Shown here: positions 8,402 to 19,938 of the stretch, in pieces
Position numbering within the stretch: position 1 is the stretch's first letter
How the letters are laid out: every line of letters starts with the position of its first letter
Assembly: GCA_025360005.1 (NCBI GenBank)
Contig: JANYDA010000032.1
Span: forward strand, 212,624 to 276,623
DNA: 64,000 nt
From: Fibrobacteria bacterium
Lineage (GTDB): Bacteria > Fibrobacterota > Fibrobacteria > UBA11236
Reading direction: 5' to 3'
Translations under genes and position numbers: made by a program
The notes under the pieces: generated by a model
Databases searched by the model: none
What the model was told of the DNA's origin: nothing
Seen by the model: only the letters and a program-made list of their open reading frames with translations

Positions 8402-10558
8402 ATGCCCGCGCGCCTGGACGGGCCGCCCGACGAATCCGCCGATAAAGTGGCGTCCCTGCAACGGAGGCTTTCCGAAGCGGAAGCCACCTTGGATGCCATC
8501 CGCACGGGGGCCGTGGACGCGCTGGTTGTCTCCAGCCCGCATGGGGATGACGTGATCCGCAATATCATGGACCTGGGCTCGTTGGGGGACTCCCTTTTCA
8601 ACCAGGTGGCCCAACCCATTTTCATCATGGATGAGTCCTACCGGATCCTGAGGTCGAACCGGCCGGCGCAGAAACTATGCGACGGCAATCCCGTGGGATC
8701 TATTTTTTCCGATGCGATCCGGCTGCATCCCGCCGTCGCGGAGGCGGCTCCCGGATCGGATGATTTGATGGGCGATTGGATCAGGGACCACCGGCATATC
8801 TCCGCGTTGGACGTATTCCATGACCATCCCATCACGGGCACGCGTTTTTACCTGCTGGACGCCAATCCGGTGATGCTTTCCTGGGAAGGCTCGCCGGGAG
8901 GGATAGTCACCTTGATGGATATCACGGAACGCAAACTGGCGGAGATCCGCATGGCCGTCAAAGGGGGCCAGTTGCGCCAGCAATTCAATCTGATGAAATC
9001 CATCAGCGACAATATCGCGGAAGGTTTGGTGCTGTTCGACGAGGACCGCAAGGTGATTTTCCAGAACCCTTCCGCCCTGCGTTTGCTGGGGGTTTCCCAA
9101 CCCGTTTTGCCCGGCACGGATCTTTCCGAAATCATCCGCATCGAATCGGACGCGGGGGAGGCGGTGATGCTTTCCCTGGAACGCCAAGAGGTTAAGGAAA
9201 ATGCGGAGGCGGCGAACCAACGCGGCATCCTAACGGGATTGGACGGCAAACGCACCCCCATCCAATATTCCTATTACCCCATCAAGGATCTGGAAGAGAG
9301 TCGCGGAAGTTTGCTGGTGGTAAGCGACATCTCCGATCGTCTTTCCTCCGAGAGGCAATTGCTGCTGAGCAGGGAGAAGCAGCAACAATCCCAGAAAATG
9401 GAAGCCATCGGCCGGCTCGCCGGCGGAATCGCCCATGATTTCAACAATCTGCTTCTGGTCATCCTGGGGTTCACGGACTTAAGCCTTATAGAACTCCATC
9501 CGGATACGTCCCTGCATGGTCAGTTGATAGAAGTGAAAAAGGCGGGCGAAAAAGCCGCCGCGCTTACCGGCCAGCTTCTGGCCTATAGCCGCAAGCAGGT
9601 GTTGGCGCCCAACGTCCGCCAGGTCAACGACGTGATATTGGATTTGCAGAAGATGATCGGCCGGCTCCTGGACGAGAACATCCGCGTACAGATAAACCTG
9701 GCGCCGGAATCCCTGAGCGCGGAAATCGATCCGGCCAAATTGCAGCAGGTCCTGGTTAACCTCATCTTGAACGCCCGGGACGCCATGCCGGGCGGAGGCT
9801 CGCTGTGGATCCGCAGCGGAAAAATGGAAGCGAGGTCCCGCGATACCAGCGGGATGGTAGGCGAGATCCGCAAAGAGAGCGGAGACGGGCTCCCGCCGGG
9901 CAATTACGCCTATCTGGAGATAGAGGATACCGGGCATGGGATGGATGACTCCGTGCTGGAGCGGCTGTTCGAGCCCTTTTTCACCACCAAGGAATTCGGC
10001 AAGGGCTCCGGCCTGGGATTGTCTACCGCTTATGGCATAGTCCGGCAGCTGGGCGGGTTTTTCCAAGTGTTCAGCGCGGTAGGCAAAGGCTCCACCTTCA
10101 AGGTGATCCTGCCCCTCTCCAATCGGAAGGCGAGCCCGGAACCTATCCCGACGGTCGCCAAAGTCTCGCACGGAAAAGGGAAGCGCATCATGCTGGTGGA
10201 GGACGAGGATGTGGTCCGCAAGTTCCTGGCCAGGGTCCTTAAGGACAATGGCTATCATGTCATCGAAGCGGTCAACGGCGAAGACGCTTTGGAGAAAATG
10301 CCCGGATCGGATCAGCCTTTGGATCTCGTGGTCACCGATTTGATCATGAACGGAATGGGCGGCATCGAATTGGCCGGGGAGCTGGCGCGCATCCGGCCCG
10401 GCATGGAGATCCTGTTCATGTCCGGCTATTCCGAAGACCAGCATAAGCTGCCGCTACTCGGCGGCGAGAATCCCCATTTCGTGGCCAAGCCATTCGGCGC
10501 GGCCGAGTTTCTGGCCAAGCTTAAGGCCATCTTGGATAGGAAAATGCAGGTCCGATAG
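8402..10558 (+). CDS. PAS-PAS hybrid histidine kinase with C-terminal receiver, third gene of the kai operon
   Basis: The product (718 aa, no membrane segment) has a short coiled coil (15-40), two PAS-like sensor domains (about 60-180 and 190-310), a HisKA domain with phospho-acceptor His345 ([16 protein letters not shown]), a HATPase domain with the N, G1 (DTGHGMDD) and G2 ([13 protein letters not shown]) boxes, and a receiver domain from about 598 with Asp646 as phosphorylation site ([11 protein letters not shown]) and the conserved Lys in VAKPFG. Its position two bases after kaiB indicates it is the partner of the Kai proteins, as SasA/CikA are in cyanobacteria. It is cytosolic, so its input is an internal signal or KaiC itself. 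Its output target is not visible nearby. Confidence 0.92.
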   Translation: MPARLDGPPDESADKVASLQRRLSEAEATLDAIRTGAVDALVVSSPHGDDVIRNIMDLGSLGDSLFNQVAQPIFIMDESYRILRSNRPAQKLCDGNPVGSIFSDAIRLHPAVAEAAPGSDDLMGDWIRDHRHISALDVFHDHPITGTRFYLLDANPVMLSWEGSPGGIVTLMDITERKLAEIRMAVKGGQLRQQFNLMKSISDNIAEGLVLFDEDRKVIFQNPSALRLLGVSQPVLPGTDLSEIIRIESDAGEAVMLSLERQEVKENAEAANQRGILTGLDGKRTPIQYSYYPIKDLEESRGSLLVVSDISDRLSSERQLLLSREKQQQSQKMEAIGRLAGGIAHDFNNLLLVILGFTDLSLIELHPDTSLHGQLIEVKKAGEKAAALTGQLLAYSRKQVLAPNVRQVNDVILDLQKMIGRLLDENIRVQINLAPESLSAEIDPAKLQQVLVNLILNARDAMPGGGSLWIRSGKMEARSRDTSGMVGEIRKESGDGLPPGNYAYLEIEDTGHGMDDSVLERLFEPFFTTKEFGKGSGLGLSTAYGIVRQLGGFFQVFSAVGKGSTFKVILPLSNRKASPEPIPTVAKVSHGKGKRIMLVEDEDVVRKFLARVLKDNGYHVIEAVNGEDALEKMPGSDQPLDLVVTDLIMNGMGGIELAGELARIRPGMEILFMSGYSEDQHKLPLLGGENPHFVAKPFGAAEFLAKLKAILDRKMQVR

Positions 10559-10601
10559 CAGGGTCCCTGCAAGGTTCAGCGCTTAACCACGACACCCTGT
10601 T

Positions 10602-10616
10602 AAAGCCCGCGGCTTT
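10602..10616. terminator. Small hairpin between convergent genes
   Basis: AAAGCC-CGC-GGCTTT is a perfect 6-bp stem with a 3-base loop in the 60-base gap between the kinase gene and the convergent outer-membrane protein gene. It has short T and A flanks, so it could serve both directions. A second symmetrical element, GCAGGG-T-CCCTGC, starts at the kinase stop codon (10558-10570). Confidence 0.35.
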
Positions 10617-10618
10617 GC

Positions 10619-12040
10619 TTAAAGCCTCAGCTGCAGGCCCGCGCGCCCTTGCGCGGCCGCATCCAGATACACATTCCCGGGCACCCAGCCCGGTGTCTTG
10701 GCATCCGCTTCCAGGAAAAATTCCAGATTGGGCAGGATAGGCATCGCCGTCCTCACCAGCACGGCCGCGCCCGGAAGCACGGAGGTGGTGCGATAAAGCT
10801 GGTCTTGGGGTTGCAACCAGGCGGAACCGCCGCAGGTGAGGAAAACCTCCTTGCGGCCCAATAACAATGGGTACCGGAAGAGTTCACCGCCTGCTCCGGG
10901 CAGCACCATCTCGCCGTTGACGAGCCCTTGCGCGTTGAGCGCCCAGGACCATTTCCCCCGCCGCAACAACACGTCCGCGCCCACGCTGTATCCGAAAGGA
11001 GCGAGCTCATGGAACAACCCGAAATTCCACAGCACGCCCTGGCGATCCCAGGGATTGGTTCCGGGAAGCCAATCGCGGCCGGTCATTTGCGGGGATACCA
11101 GGTTGAGCAGGGAAAGGCCGGCCTGCAAGCGCAAGTAATCCCTTTCGCCGCGGGAGAGATCGGAGTAGCGCAGGTAGCGATCGAAGCCGGAACCGGAAGG
11201 GTGGGCGCGGCCGCGCGGGCCCGCGGCATAGTCTTCATTTGGATGGCGCATATCGTACACCCAGGCGCGGAAATCCAGGCCGGTGAAATCCCGTTGACTC
11301 TCCGTGGCCTCTTTCAGGTTCGCCCTCTCCAAATCGGAGTCGTAGTCCTTGATGGAGCAGATGTACAGGTAGGCGGCGCCGTTTACGGCGGAAGTCCACC
11401 AGGCGATGGCGTCGAAATCGGACGGACGGCCCAGGAAGAAATTGCCGCGGCGCATCAGGCGCACGGATTCCGTCTCGCCTTCCAGGCCCGCTTCCATAAG
11501 GCGCGTGAAATCCGCCGGATGGCGCGCCTTCAGCCCCGCCAGATCGGCATCCTTGACGTGATCGACCAAGATGGCCCCCGCCCCGATGTTCCAATGGTAG
11601 ACGCCGTCATAGCTGGGGATGCCGTAACGGGCCAGCACCGCGCGATGCCATTCCTCATGCATCCATCCTTCCCCCAGGGGAAGATAGACGGAGAGATAGG
11701 CGAACAAGCCGAGGGACGCGTAAGTCCCCAGGTTGCGCATAAGGCCCGGGCGCGCGCCTTCCCACAACCAGCCTATGGATTGATCGGCCAGTTGCGTGGC
11801 GCCGGCATTCCACTCCAGCGATTGGCCCATGCTGGGCGTACTGAAACGGCCTTGGACCGCGAAAGGAAAATCGACGAAGGGAACGGAGGCAAGCAGGGGA
11901 GCGCCGGGATAGAGGGGACGGCCGGAAGGCGATTTCGCCGGGGAGGGGACCGAGTCCGAAGCATGGCCCTCCGCCGGGGCGGAGAGCCAACAACCGGCTA
12001 CCAGTAAAAGCGTGCCGAAGGCGGAGAACCGCTCAAGCAT
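10619..12040 (-). CDS. Exported outer-membrane-type protein with HEEWH motif, function unknown
   Basis: This protein (473 aa) begins with a signal peptide carrying a lipobox-like LVAGC (13-17). The mature part is rich in aromatic, glycine and alternating hydrophobic residues, and the last third ([24 protein letters not shown] onward) looks like beta-barrel strands ending in LQLRL. A hydrophobic helix at about 103-121 precedes HEEWH (128-132), which fits the HExxH zinc-peptidase pattern, followed by a downstream EGETES region that could supply ligands. I do not recognise the family. It overlaps the end of serC by 8 bases and is probably co-transcribed with it. A barrel protein with a buried metal site, or a chance HExxH, are both possible. 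Confidence 0.8.
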   Translation of the reverse strand: MLERFSAFGTLLLVAGCWLSAPAEGHASDSVPSPAKSPSGRPLYPGAPLLASVPFVDFPFAVQGRFSTPSMGQSLEWNAGATQLADQSIGWLWEGARPGLMRNLGTYASLGLFAYLSVYLPLGEGWMHEEWHRAVLARYGIPSYDGVYHWNIGAGAILVDHVKDADLAGLKARHPADFTRLMEAGLEGETESVRLMRRGNFFLGRPSDFDAIAWWTSAVNGAAYLYICSIKDYDSDLERANLKEATESQRDFTGLDFRAWVYDMRHPNEDYAAGPRGRAHPSGSGFDRYLRYSDLSRGERDYLRLQAGLSLLNLVSPQMTGRDWLPGTNPWDRQGVLWNFGLFHELAPFGYSVGADVLLRRGKWSWALNAQGLVNGEMVLPGAGGELFRYPLLLGRKEVFLTCGGSAWLQPQDQLYRTTSVLPGAAVLVRTAMPILPNLEFFLEADAKTPGWVPGNVYLDAAAQGRAGLQLRL

Positions 12041-13106
12041 TTTTCTTGGCGAAGTCCCTCATCACGGCGACCAACGCGTCGATGCTCTCCAGCTCCAACG
12101 CATTGTAGATGGAGGCGCGGAAGCCGCCCACCGAGCGATGGCCCTTTAGGCCCGACAAGCCCGCCGCTTCCACGGCCTTGTTGAATGCCTCTTCCAACTC
12201 CGGCTTTTCCATTACGAAGGTGACGTTCATGCGGGAACGATCTTCCTTGGCGGTGGTGCCCTTGAAGAGCGGGTTCTCATCGATTTCCTTGTACAGGCGC
12301 TGGGCCTTTTCCTCGGCGCGCTTCTGCATGGCGGCGACGCCGCCCAACTGCTTGACCCACTTCATGGTTTCCATCGCCATGTAAACGGCGAACACCGGGG
12401 GCGTGTTGTACATGGAGTCTTCCGCGATGTGGATCTTGTAGTCCAGCATGGATGGGATCTTGCGCTTGACCTTGCCGAGCAAATCTTCCCGCACGATAAC
12501 CATGGTGGTGCCAGCGATGCCCATGTTCTTCTGCGCGCCGGCGTAGATGAGGCCGAACTTGGAAACGTCCACGGGCCGGCTGAAGATGTCGCTGGACATG
12601 TCCGCCACCACCGGGATGGGCGACTCCGGGAAATGCTGCATCTGCGTCCCGAAAATGGTGTTGTTCGAGGTAACGTGGAAGTAACGTGCGTCCTTGGGGA
12701 TCTCGTATCCCTTGGGGATGAAATTGTAATTGGCATCCTTGGAGGAGGCGACCACCTTGACGTTCCCGAACAGCTTGGCCTCCTTGAGCGCCTTGTTGGC
12801 CCAGGTGCCGGTATCCAGATAGGCGGCGCTTTCGCCCTCATCCAACAGGTTGAACGGAACCATGGCGAATTGCATGCTGGCGCCGCCCTGGAGGAATACC
12901 ACGGAATAGCCCGCAGGCACGTTCAGAAGTTCCTTGACCAGCGCTACGGATTGATCCATGACGGCGATGAAATCCTTGCCGCGATGGGACATCTCCAGGA
13001 GCGAGAGGCCTTTCCCGTTGAACTCAAGGCAGGCCTTCGAGCCCGCCTCCATGGCCTGGCGGGGCAGGATGCCGGGACCGGGGCTGAAATTGTGAATCTT
13101 CTGCAT
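12033..13106 (-). CDS. serC: Phosphoserine aminotransferase
   Basis: SerC converts 3-phosphohydroxypyruvate and glutamate to phosphoserine for serine synthesis (and acts in pyridoxal phosphate synthesis in some bacteria). The 357-residue protein starts [11 protein letters not shown], carries [10 protein letters not shown] (36-46) for phosphate binding and GGASMQF, and has the PLP-binding lysine at 193 in [13 protein letters not shown]. The C-terminal [15 protein letters not shown] is typical. An AAGGGA site precedes the ATG at 13106. A 15-bp palindromic element lies at 13133-13147 just upstream. No serA or serB is in the window. Confidence 0.96.
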   Translation of the reverse strand: MQKIHNFSPGPGILPRQAMEAGSKACLEFNGKGLSLLEMSHRGKDFIAVMDQSVALVKELLNVPAGYSVVFLQGGASMQFAMVPFNLLDEGESAAYLDTGTWANKALKEAKLFGNVKVVASSKDANYNFIPKGYEIPKDARYFHVTSNNTIFGTQMQHFPESPIPVVADMSSDIFSRPVDVSKFGLIYAGAQKNMGIAGTTMVIVREDLLGKVKRKIPSMLDYKIHIAEDSMYNTPPVFAVYMAMETMKWVKQLGGVAAMQKRAEEKAQRLYKEIDENPLFKGTTAKEDRSRMNVTFVMEKPELEEAFNKAVEAAGLSGLKGHRSVGGFRASIYNALELESIDALVAVMRDFAKKNA

Positions 13107-13132
13107 TATGATTTCCCTTCGTGTCGGAATCC

Positions 13133-13147
13133 AAAAGTTAAACTTTT
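13133..13147. promoter_or_regulatory. 15-bp inverted repeat upstream of serC
   Basis: AAAAGTT-A-AACTTTT is a perfect inverted repeat, 26 bases before the serC start codon. Its AT-richness and position suit an operator or a short hairpin in the leader. No known regulator can be assigned. Confidence 0.3.
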
Positions 13148-13211
13148 CCGGTCCTTTTGCGGGCCCGAAAACCCGGTTGGCGGGCCTTCGGATAGGCCGG
13201 GATCGCTGCGG

Positions 13212-13601
13212 TCAGGCTCCGAATTTGGCGACCGCGGTGGTCTGGATGCCGCCTCTTGAGTTGAAAACGCCCTTTACTTCCATGCGCTTGGGGGCGCATG
13301 CCTTGACGCAATCCCCCAGCACCCGGTTGACCACGTGCTCGTGGAAAATACCGATGTCGCGGTAATTGAGGATGTACTCCTTGAGGCTTTTCAACTCCAG
13401 ACAGTCTTTTGCGGGCGTGTAGGTGATCTGCAAGGTGGCGAAATCCGGCAGTCCCGTCTTGGGGCAGATGCAGGTGAATTCCGGAATGCTGACCTCGATG
13501 GTGGTATCCGTGCCGGGATACTGGAATTCCCAGGCTTCGATGGCGGGCATTTCCATGCCGGGGATGTGGGATTGGCGGCCTTGGTAGGAGGATTCTGTCA
13601 T
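13212..13601 (-). CDS. queF: NADPH-dependent 7-cyano-7-deazaguanine reductase
   Basis: QueF reduces preQ0 to preQ1 in queuosine biosynthesis. I placed the start at ATG 13601 (129 aa, MTESSYQGRQ), which has an AGGT-type site; a TTG at 13637 would add 12 poorly conserved residues. The unimodular (B. subtilis-like) QueF core is complete: catalytic cysteine 46 and aspartate 53 in EFTCICPKTGLPDF, then LKSLKEYILNYRDIGIFHEH for substrate binding. queG, acting later in the same pathway, is at 50.2 kb. It lies between hisS and serC on the same strand. Confidence 0.94.
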   Translation of the reverse strand: MTESSYQGRQSHIPGMEMPAIEAWEFQYPGTDTTIEVSIPEFTCICPKTGLPDFATLQITYTPAKDCLELKSLKEYILNYRDIGIFHEHVVNRVLGDCVKACAPKRMEVKGVFNSRGGIQTTAVAKFGA

Positions 13602-13647
13602 GGGCTTACCTGGGATAAGAGAAGGAGGATTTTGCAAAATCTTTTCT

Positions 13648-15051
13648 TCATAATTCCTCGAACGCGCAGACGCTCTGCTCTCCCGTCTTCAGATCTTTCA
13701 CTTCGTAAGTCCCGTCCGTCGCCTTATCGGAACCGAAGAAGAGCACGCGGGCGGCGCCTTGATCGTTGGCTTGCCCCATTTGCTTCTTGACCTTTTCGCC
13801 TGAGAGGGAATAACCCACGCGGCGCCCTTCGGAACGGAGCTTCCGGGCCAGCAACATGAGTTGGGGGTTGGGCAGCTTGGAATCGGCCGGAGCCACGTCC
13901 ACCAGGTAATAATCCAGCGGCTCGCGCCCGGACGGCATCAGGTTCTTTTCACGCAGCAAATCCGCCAGCACCACGTCGCCCATGCCGAAGCCGACTCCGG
14001 AAAGCGAATTGCCCCCCAGGCTGGCCAGCAGATTGTCGTAACGGCCGCCGCCGGCCACGGCGCGCATGCCGATGCCCTTGTCGTAGACCTCGAAGACGAT
14101 GCCGGTGTAATAGGCCAGGCCGCGCACCACGGAAAGATCCAGGTTCAGGTATTCGCCGTATCCCAGCGTTTGCATGTATTCAAACAACTTTTCCAATTCC
14201 CACAATCCGCTTTTGGGCTGCTTGGGCGCGGACGCGCCGGCAGCGGCCGGGACCGCGGCGGCTAAGGCCGCTTCCGCGGGAACGGGATCGGCGGCTTCCG
14301 GCGACGCCGGAAAATAGGCCCGCACATCCTCCAGGCCTTTGCATTGGAAAAAAGCCTCGATAGCGTCGATGCCGTTGGAACCCATTTCTTCTTTTTGCAG
14401 CAGGTTGCGGAACTCCGCTTCCCCGATCTTGGCGCGCTTGTCGAGCGCGGCGTAGACCGCAGGTTTCTTATCGGGCGTCACGCCTTGCCGATCCAGGAAT
14501 TCCGAAAGCAGGCGGCGGCTGGAAATCCGGATGGAGAAATCGCCCGGACCCAACCCGAAAGCCTTGAGCATCTCGATGATGGCGGAGAGGAGATCCACTT
14601 CGCCCGCGATGGTGTCGCAGCCGATGATGTCCATGTTGAGCTGGAAAAACTCGCGCAAGCGCCCGCGTTGCGCCTTCTCGTACCTGAACAAACGCGGGAT
14701 GGAGAACCAGCGCAGGGGCAGCTTGAGGCTGTTGCCCTTCTGGTTGACCATGCGCGCCAAAGTCGGCGTCATCTCCGGCCGCAGGGCGATATCGCGATCG
14801 CCTTTGTCCTTGAAGTTGTACAGCTGCGTAACGATTTCCTGTCCGGACTTCTCGGTGAAAAGTTCCAGATGCTCGAAGCTGGGCCCTTCGTACTCTTCAA
14901 ATCCGAAGTCCAGGCAGGCCCGCCGCCACGCGTCGAAAAGATGGTTCTGAACGCGCATGTCCTCCGGATAGAAATCGCGGGTGCCCTTGGGGGATTGCAG
15001 CGGCAGCGCAGGCGGCTGTTGCTTGCCTTGCGATGGGGATGGGGAGTTCAT
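13648..15051 (-). CDS. hisS: Histidyl-tRNA synthetase with an Ala/Pro-rich insertion
   Basis: HisRS (467 aa) charges tRNA-His. Class II motifs are present: PKGTRDFYPEDM near the start, motif 2 RLFRYEKAQRGRLREFFQLNMDI (119-142, beginning at Arg120), the histidine-specific GLAYYTGIVFEV and AVAGGGRYDNLLASLGG, followed by a C-terminal anticodon-binding domain. Residues 248-282 form an Ala/Pro-rich, apparently disordered insertion (PASPEAADPVPAE onward) between the insertion domain and the catalytic GLWELEKLF segment, which is unusual for HisRS. The start at 15051 has only a weak ribosome site. The stop is 46 bases before queF. Confidence 0.95.
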   Translation of the reverse strand: MNSPSPSQGKQQPPALPLQSPKGTRDFYPEDMRVQNHLFDAWRRACLDFGFEEYEGPSFEHLELFTEKSGQEIVTQLYNFKDKGDRDIALRPEMTPTLARMVNQKGNSLKLPLRWFSIPRLFRYEKAQRGRLREFFQLNMDIIGCDTIAGEVDLLSAIIEMLKAFGLGPGDFSIRISSRRLLSEFLDRQGVTPDKKPAVYAALDKRAKIGEAEFRNLLQKEEMGSNGIDAIEAFFQCKGLEDVRAYFPASPEAADPVPAEAALAAAVPAAAGASAPKQPKSGLWELEKLFEYMQTLGYGEYLNLDLSVVRGLAYYTGIVFEVYDKGIGMRAVAGGGRYDNLLASLGGNSLSGVGFGMGDVVLADLLREKNLMPSGREPLDYYLVDVAPADSKLPNPQLMLLARKLRSEGRRVGYSLSGEKVKKQMGQANDQGAARVLFFGSDKATDGTYEVKDLKTGEQSVCAFEEL

Positions 15052-15356
15052 GCTTGCCGGAACCTGGTTGGAGTGATATCGGAACCCAATTTAGCTAATC
15101 TGGCGCGGGCCATAAACCGCCTTCCGCCACAGACGCCAAGACCCGGCCGGGAGCGGCGCCGACGGCGTTTGCGAACGCGCTTACGCGGACCCGGAGAAGA
15201 CTTTGCCGGAGCGCTTTTCCGGAGCCGTAAAACGGTTCCGGAATGCCGGGCAAATGCTTGGAAAAGGCCATTGGAATTGGTACATTTGCTGGGCTGTGAG
15301 AACACCCTTTCCGACTCGATTTTGAGGCCGCGAAACCCGCATTTTCAGCGTACGGA
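15052..15356. other. 305-bp divergent intergenic region, no gene seen
   Basis: This gap separates the divergently transcribed hisS and surE, so it must contain both promoters. It is GC-rich with frequent CGG/CCG words. I found no convincing -10/-35 pair, no tRNA-like cloverleaf, no T-box-like leader and no coding frame with protein-like composition. Confidence 0.5.
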
Positions 15357-16145
15357 ATGAAGATCCTGGTCACCAACGATGATGGTATCCTGAGTCCGGT
15401 TCTGACCGTCCTCGCGGATGCGCTCAGCGCAGAGCATGAGGTGCTGGTGGCCGCGCCCTCCCTCGATCAAAGCGGTATGTCCCAGGCTTTCACGCATGGC
15501 CATGACAAGCGGGTGGCCTTCAAGGCGGAATCCGGTTCCCCTTATCCGAAATACCAGATCATGGGAACCCCCTGCGACTGCGTCAAGTTCGCCGTGGCCC
15601 ATCTGTTCCAGAACCGGGAAATTGATCTCATCCTCTCCGGCATCAACCTGGGCGAGAACGCAGGGCTAAGCGCGGTCTATTCCGGCACCGTGGCCGCGGC
15701 CCGGGAAGGCGCCATGTGGGGAATCCCCTCCATCGCCGTCTCCGTCTGGAAGAACGCGCCGGACCACTTGCAGTACGCCGTAGCCTGGATCCAAAAGCTC
15801 CTGCGCAAACCCGCCGCCTTGCCCAAGCGGGCTTTGACCCCCGGGCCCGGGGCCCTTTGGAACGTCAATTTCCCGCCTTGTGATCCGGACGCCATCGAAG
15901 GCACGGAAATCACCGCCATGAGCACGGTGATGTTCAAGGACAGTTATGAAGCGGTACGGACCGAACACGGCATTACCGAGTTCCGCCTGACCGGCTACAA
16001 GCCCCGCGAGCGCTTCGTTCCCGGGACCGACGACTACGCTCTAGCCCGAAACCGTATTTCCATAACCCCTTTGCAGATCGGCCAATCGGACCCCGGGGAA
16101 ACCCGGCGCCTGGCCGGCCTGCAATCGCATTGGGACGCGCTGTAA
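15357..16145 (+). CDS. surE: 5'/3'-nucleotidase SurE
   Basis: SurE is a metal-dependent nucleoside monophosphatase linked to stationary-phase survival. The 262-residue protein begins with the diagnostic MKILVTNDDGI (metal ligands Asp8, Asp9), then PSLDQSGMSQAFT (metal-binding Ser39), GTPCDCVKFA and LSGINLGENAG with the ligand Asn, followed by YSGTVAAAREG. Length is typical. It lies 27 bases upstream of gyrA and may share its transcript. Confidence 0.95.
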   Translation: MKILVTNDDGILSPVLTVLADALSAEHEVLVAAPSLDQSGMSQAFTHGHDKRVAFKAESGSPYPKYQIMGTPCDCVKFAVAHLFQNREIDLILSGINLGENAGLSAVYSGTVAAAREGAMWGIPSIAVSVWKNAPDHLQYAVAWIQKLLRKPAALPKRALTPGPGALWNVNFPPCDPDAIEGTEITAMSTVMFKDSYEAVRTEHGITEFRLTGYKPRERFVPGTDDYALARNRISITPLQIGQSDPGETRRLAGLQSHWDAL

Positions 16146-16172
16146 CGCCATCTGGACGCCTTAGGAGACTGA

Positions 16173-18752
<2,580 letters not shown>

Positions 18753-18755
18753 TGC

Positions 18756-19898
18756 TTGGGAATTCCGAAATCTAGCTCCCATCCGAATCCTGCGCCGCGC
18801 TCCACAACCGGGCCGGCGCCTTCTTTCTTCCATTTTGCACTTGGCACTTTGACTTTTGCGCTTTGTTCCCTCCCTTCCCACGCCCTCCATTTCCCGGAAG
18901 CGGCGGACCTGGAAAAGGACTATCGCGTCTCCGCCCGTAAAGGCGGTCACCCCACCGATTTCTTCCGTAAACAGGACGGGGATTCCGCCAGCCTGAGCCT
19001 GGAATGGTCGGATGGCAAACCGATCGCGGTCCGCATGGAACAAGGCGGGGAATTCGATCCGGATAGCTTTAGCGCGCTCACTTCCGCCTACGGCAACGGC
19101 GCGGCCTGGCATGAATCCATGACCGCGAAGGATCCGCGCACGCTTAAGCTTTATCCCGGCCTGCAGCAGGAATGGATCCTGAAAGGATATGGCGGCGAAA
19201 AGGGCTGGCTCGGGTCCGGCTTCGACAAAGGAAGGTTTTTCCTGGTTTTCCGGGAAGCGCCTCCCATCGCGGTGGCCACCGTAACGGGGCCGTTACGCCT
19301 GAACGCGGGTTTGCCCGCCTTCCTGGACACGTCCTCGCAATGGCTGCATGTTCCTTGCAAGGATGCGAAGGACCCGGCCGCCGGCGGCCACGCCAGGGCT
19401 AAAGCTACCGGTAGAGCGGGGAAACTCCCCGCCTGTTTCAGCCCCGATGAGGACTCCCGTTTCCGGGTCCGTATCGTCGGGAAAAGCCCACTGACAATCG
19501 ATGTCTGGATGGAAGACGGCGAATCCGCCGCCTTGAAGGATATCCAGGCGGCCCTCAAATCCGTGCCGGACGCGTCCCAGGCCGAGTATGCCAAGGATCT
19601 CTCGCAAATGCTTTTGGGGGAAGCGCAGATGTTCCTGGTCAAGCTCGCGCAGCGGCTTCCGCAAACCTTCAACTGGCCTTCCTGGCAACTCCAGGATTTC
19701 CGGGCCGGTCAGATCCCGGCCAGGGAATTCCTGCCCCTGGTGCGCAGGCAAGAGAATCCCGGCGACTCTCTGCCGGCCTTCCGCTTCCGGGACGAGCGGC
19801 TCAATCTCTCCGTGGACCTGGATTTTCGGGGGATGTTCCACATGGCGGCGGACGAGCGCGGAAACGGAAAGGACCCGATGGGAGCCGAGGCGAAGTAA
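18756..19898 (+). CDS. Exported protein of unknown function
   Basis: The frame (380 aa from a TTG at 18756) encodes a hydrophobic signal peptide (FFHFALGTLTFALCSLPSHA, cleavage about residue 44) and a mature soluble domain with no recognisable motif. The mature part begins LHFPEAADLEKDYRVS and contains WLGSGFDKGRFFLVFREAPP and, near the end, RFRDERLNLSVDLDFRGMFHM. The start is uncertain: no ribosome site precedes the TTG, and the signal segment is encoded by a 7-bp-period DNA repeat (18830-18864). It begins four bases after the gyrA stop and so could be co-transcribed. Codon use and composition of the mature part look like a real gene. Confidence 0.7.
   Translation: MGIPKSSSHPNPAPRSTTGPAPSFFHFALGTLTFALCSLPSHALHFPEAADLEKDYRVSARKGGHPTDFFRKQDGDSASLSLEWSDGKPIAVRMEQGGEFDPDSFSALTSAYGNGAAWHESMTAKDPRTLKLYPGLQQEWILKGYGGEKGWLGSGFDKGRFFLVFREAPPIAVATVTGPLRLNAGLPAFLDTSSQWLHVPCKDAKDPAAGGHARAKATGRAGKLPACFSPDEDSRFRVRIVGKSPLTIDVWMEDGESAALKDIQAALKSVPDASQAEYAKDLSQMLLGEAQMFLVKLAQRLPQTFNWPSWQLQDFRAGQIPAREFLPLVRRQENPGDSLPAFRFRDERLNLSVDLDFRGMFHMAADERGNGKDPMGAEAK
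18830..18864. repeat. Degenerate heptamer array (7-bp period), GCACTTT type
   Basis: Five consecutive 7-base units lie here: CCATTTT, GCACTTG, GCACTTT, GACTTTT and GCGCTTT. The array lies inside the signal-peptide region of the exported protein gene. Similar 7-bp-period arrays with different sequence are at 57157 and 61755, so this looks like a genome-wide type of short tandem repeat. Confidence 0.6.
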
Positions 19899-19938
19899 CG
19901 CATGCGTTACCCCAGCGGGGTGCGGCTGCGCAGGCGGG

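Noticed and set aside
15052-15356. Possible tRNA or T-box leader between hisS and surE
   Set aside because: No cloverleaf, no CCA-type end, no T-box motif could be recognised.
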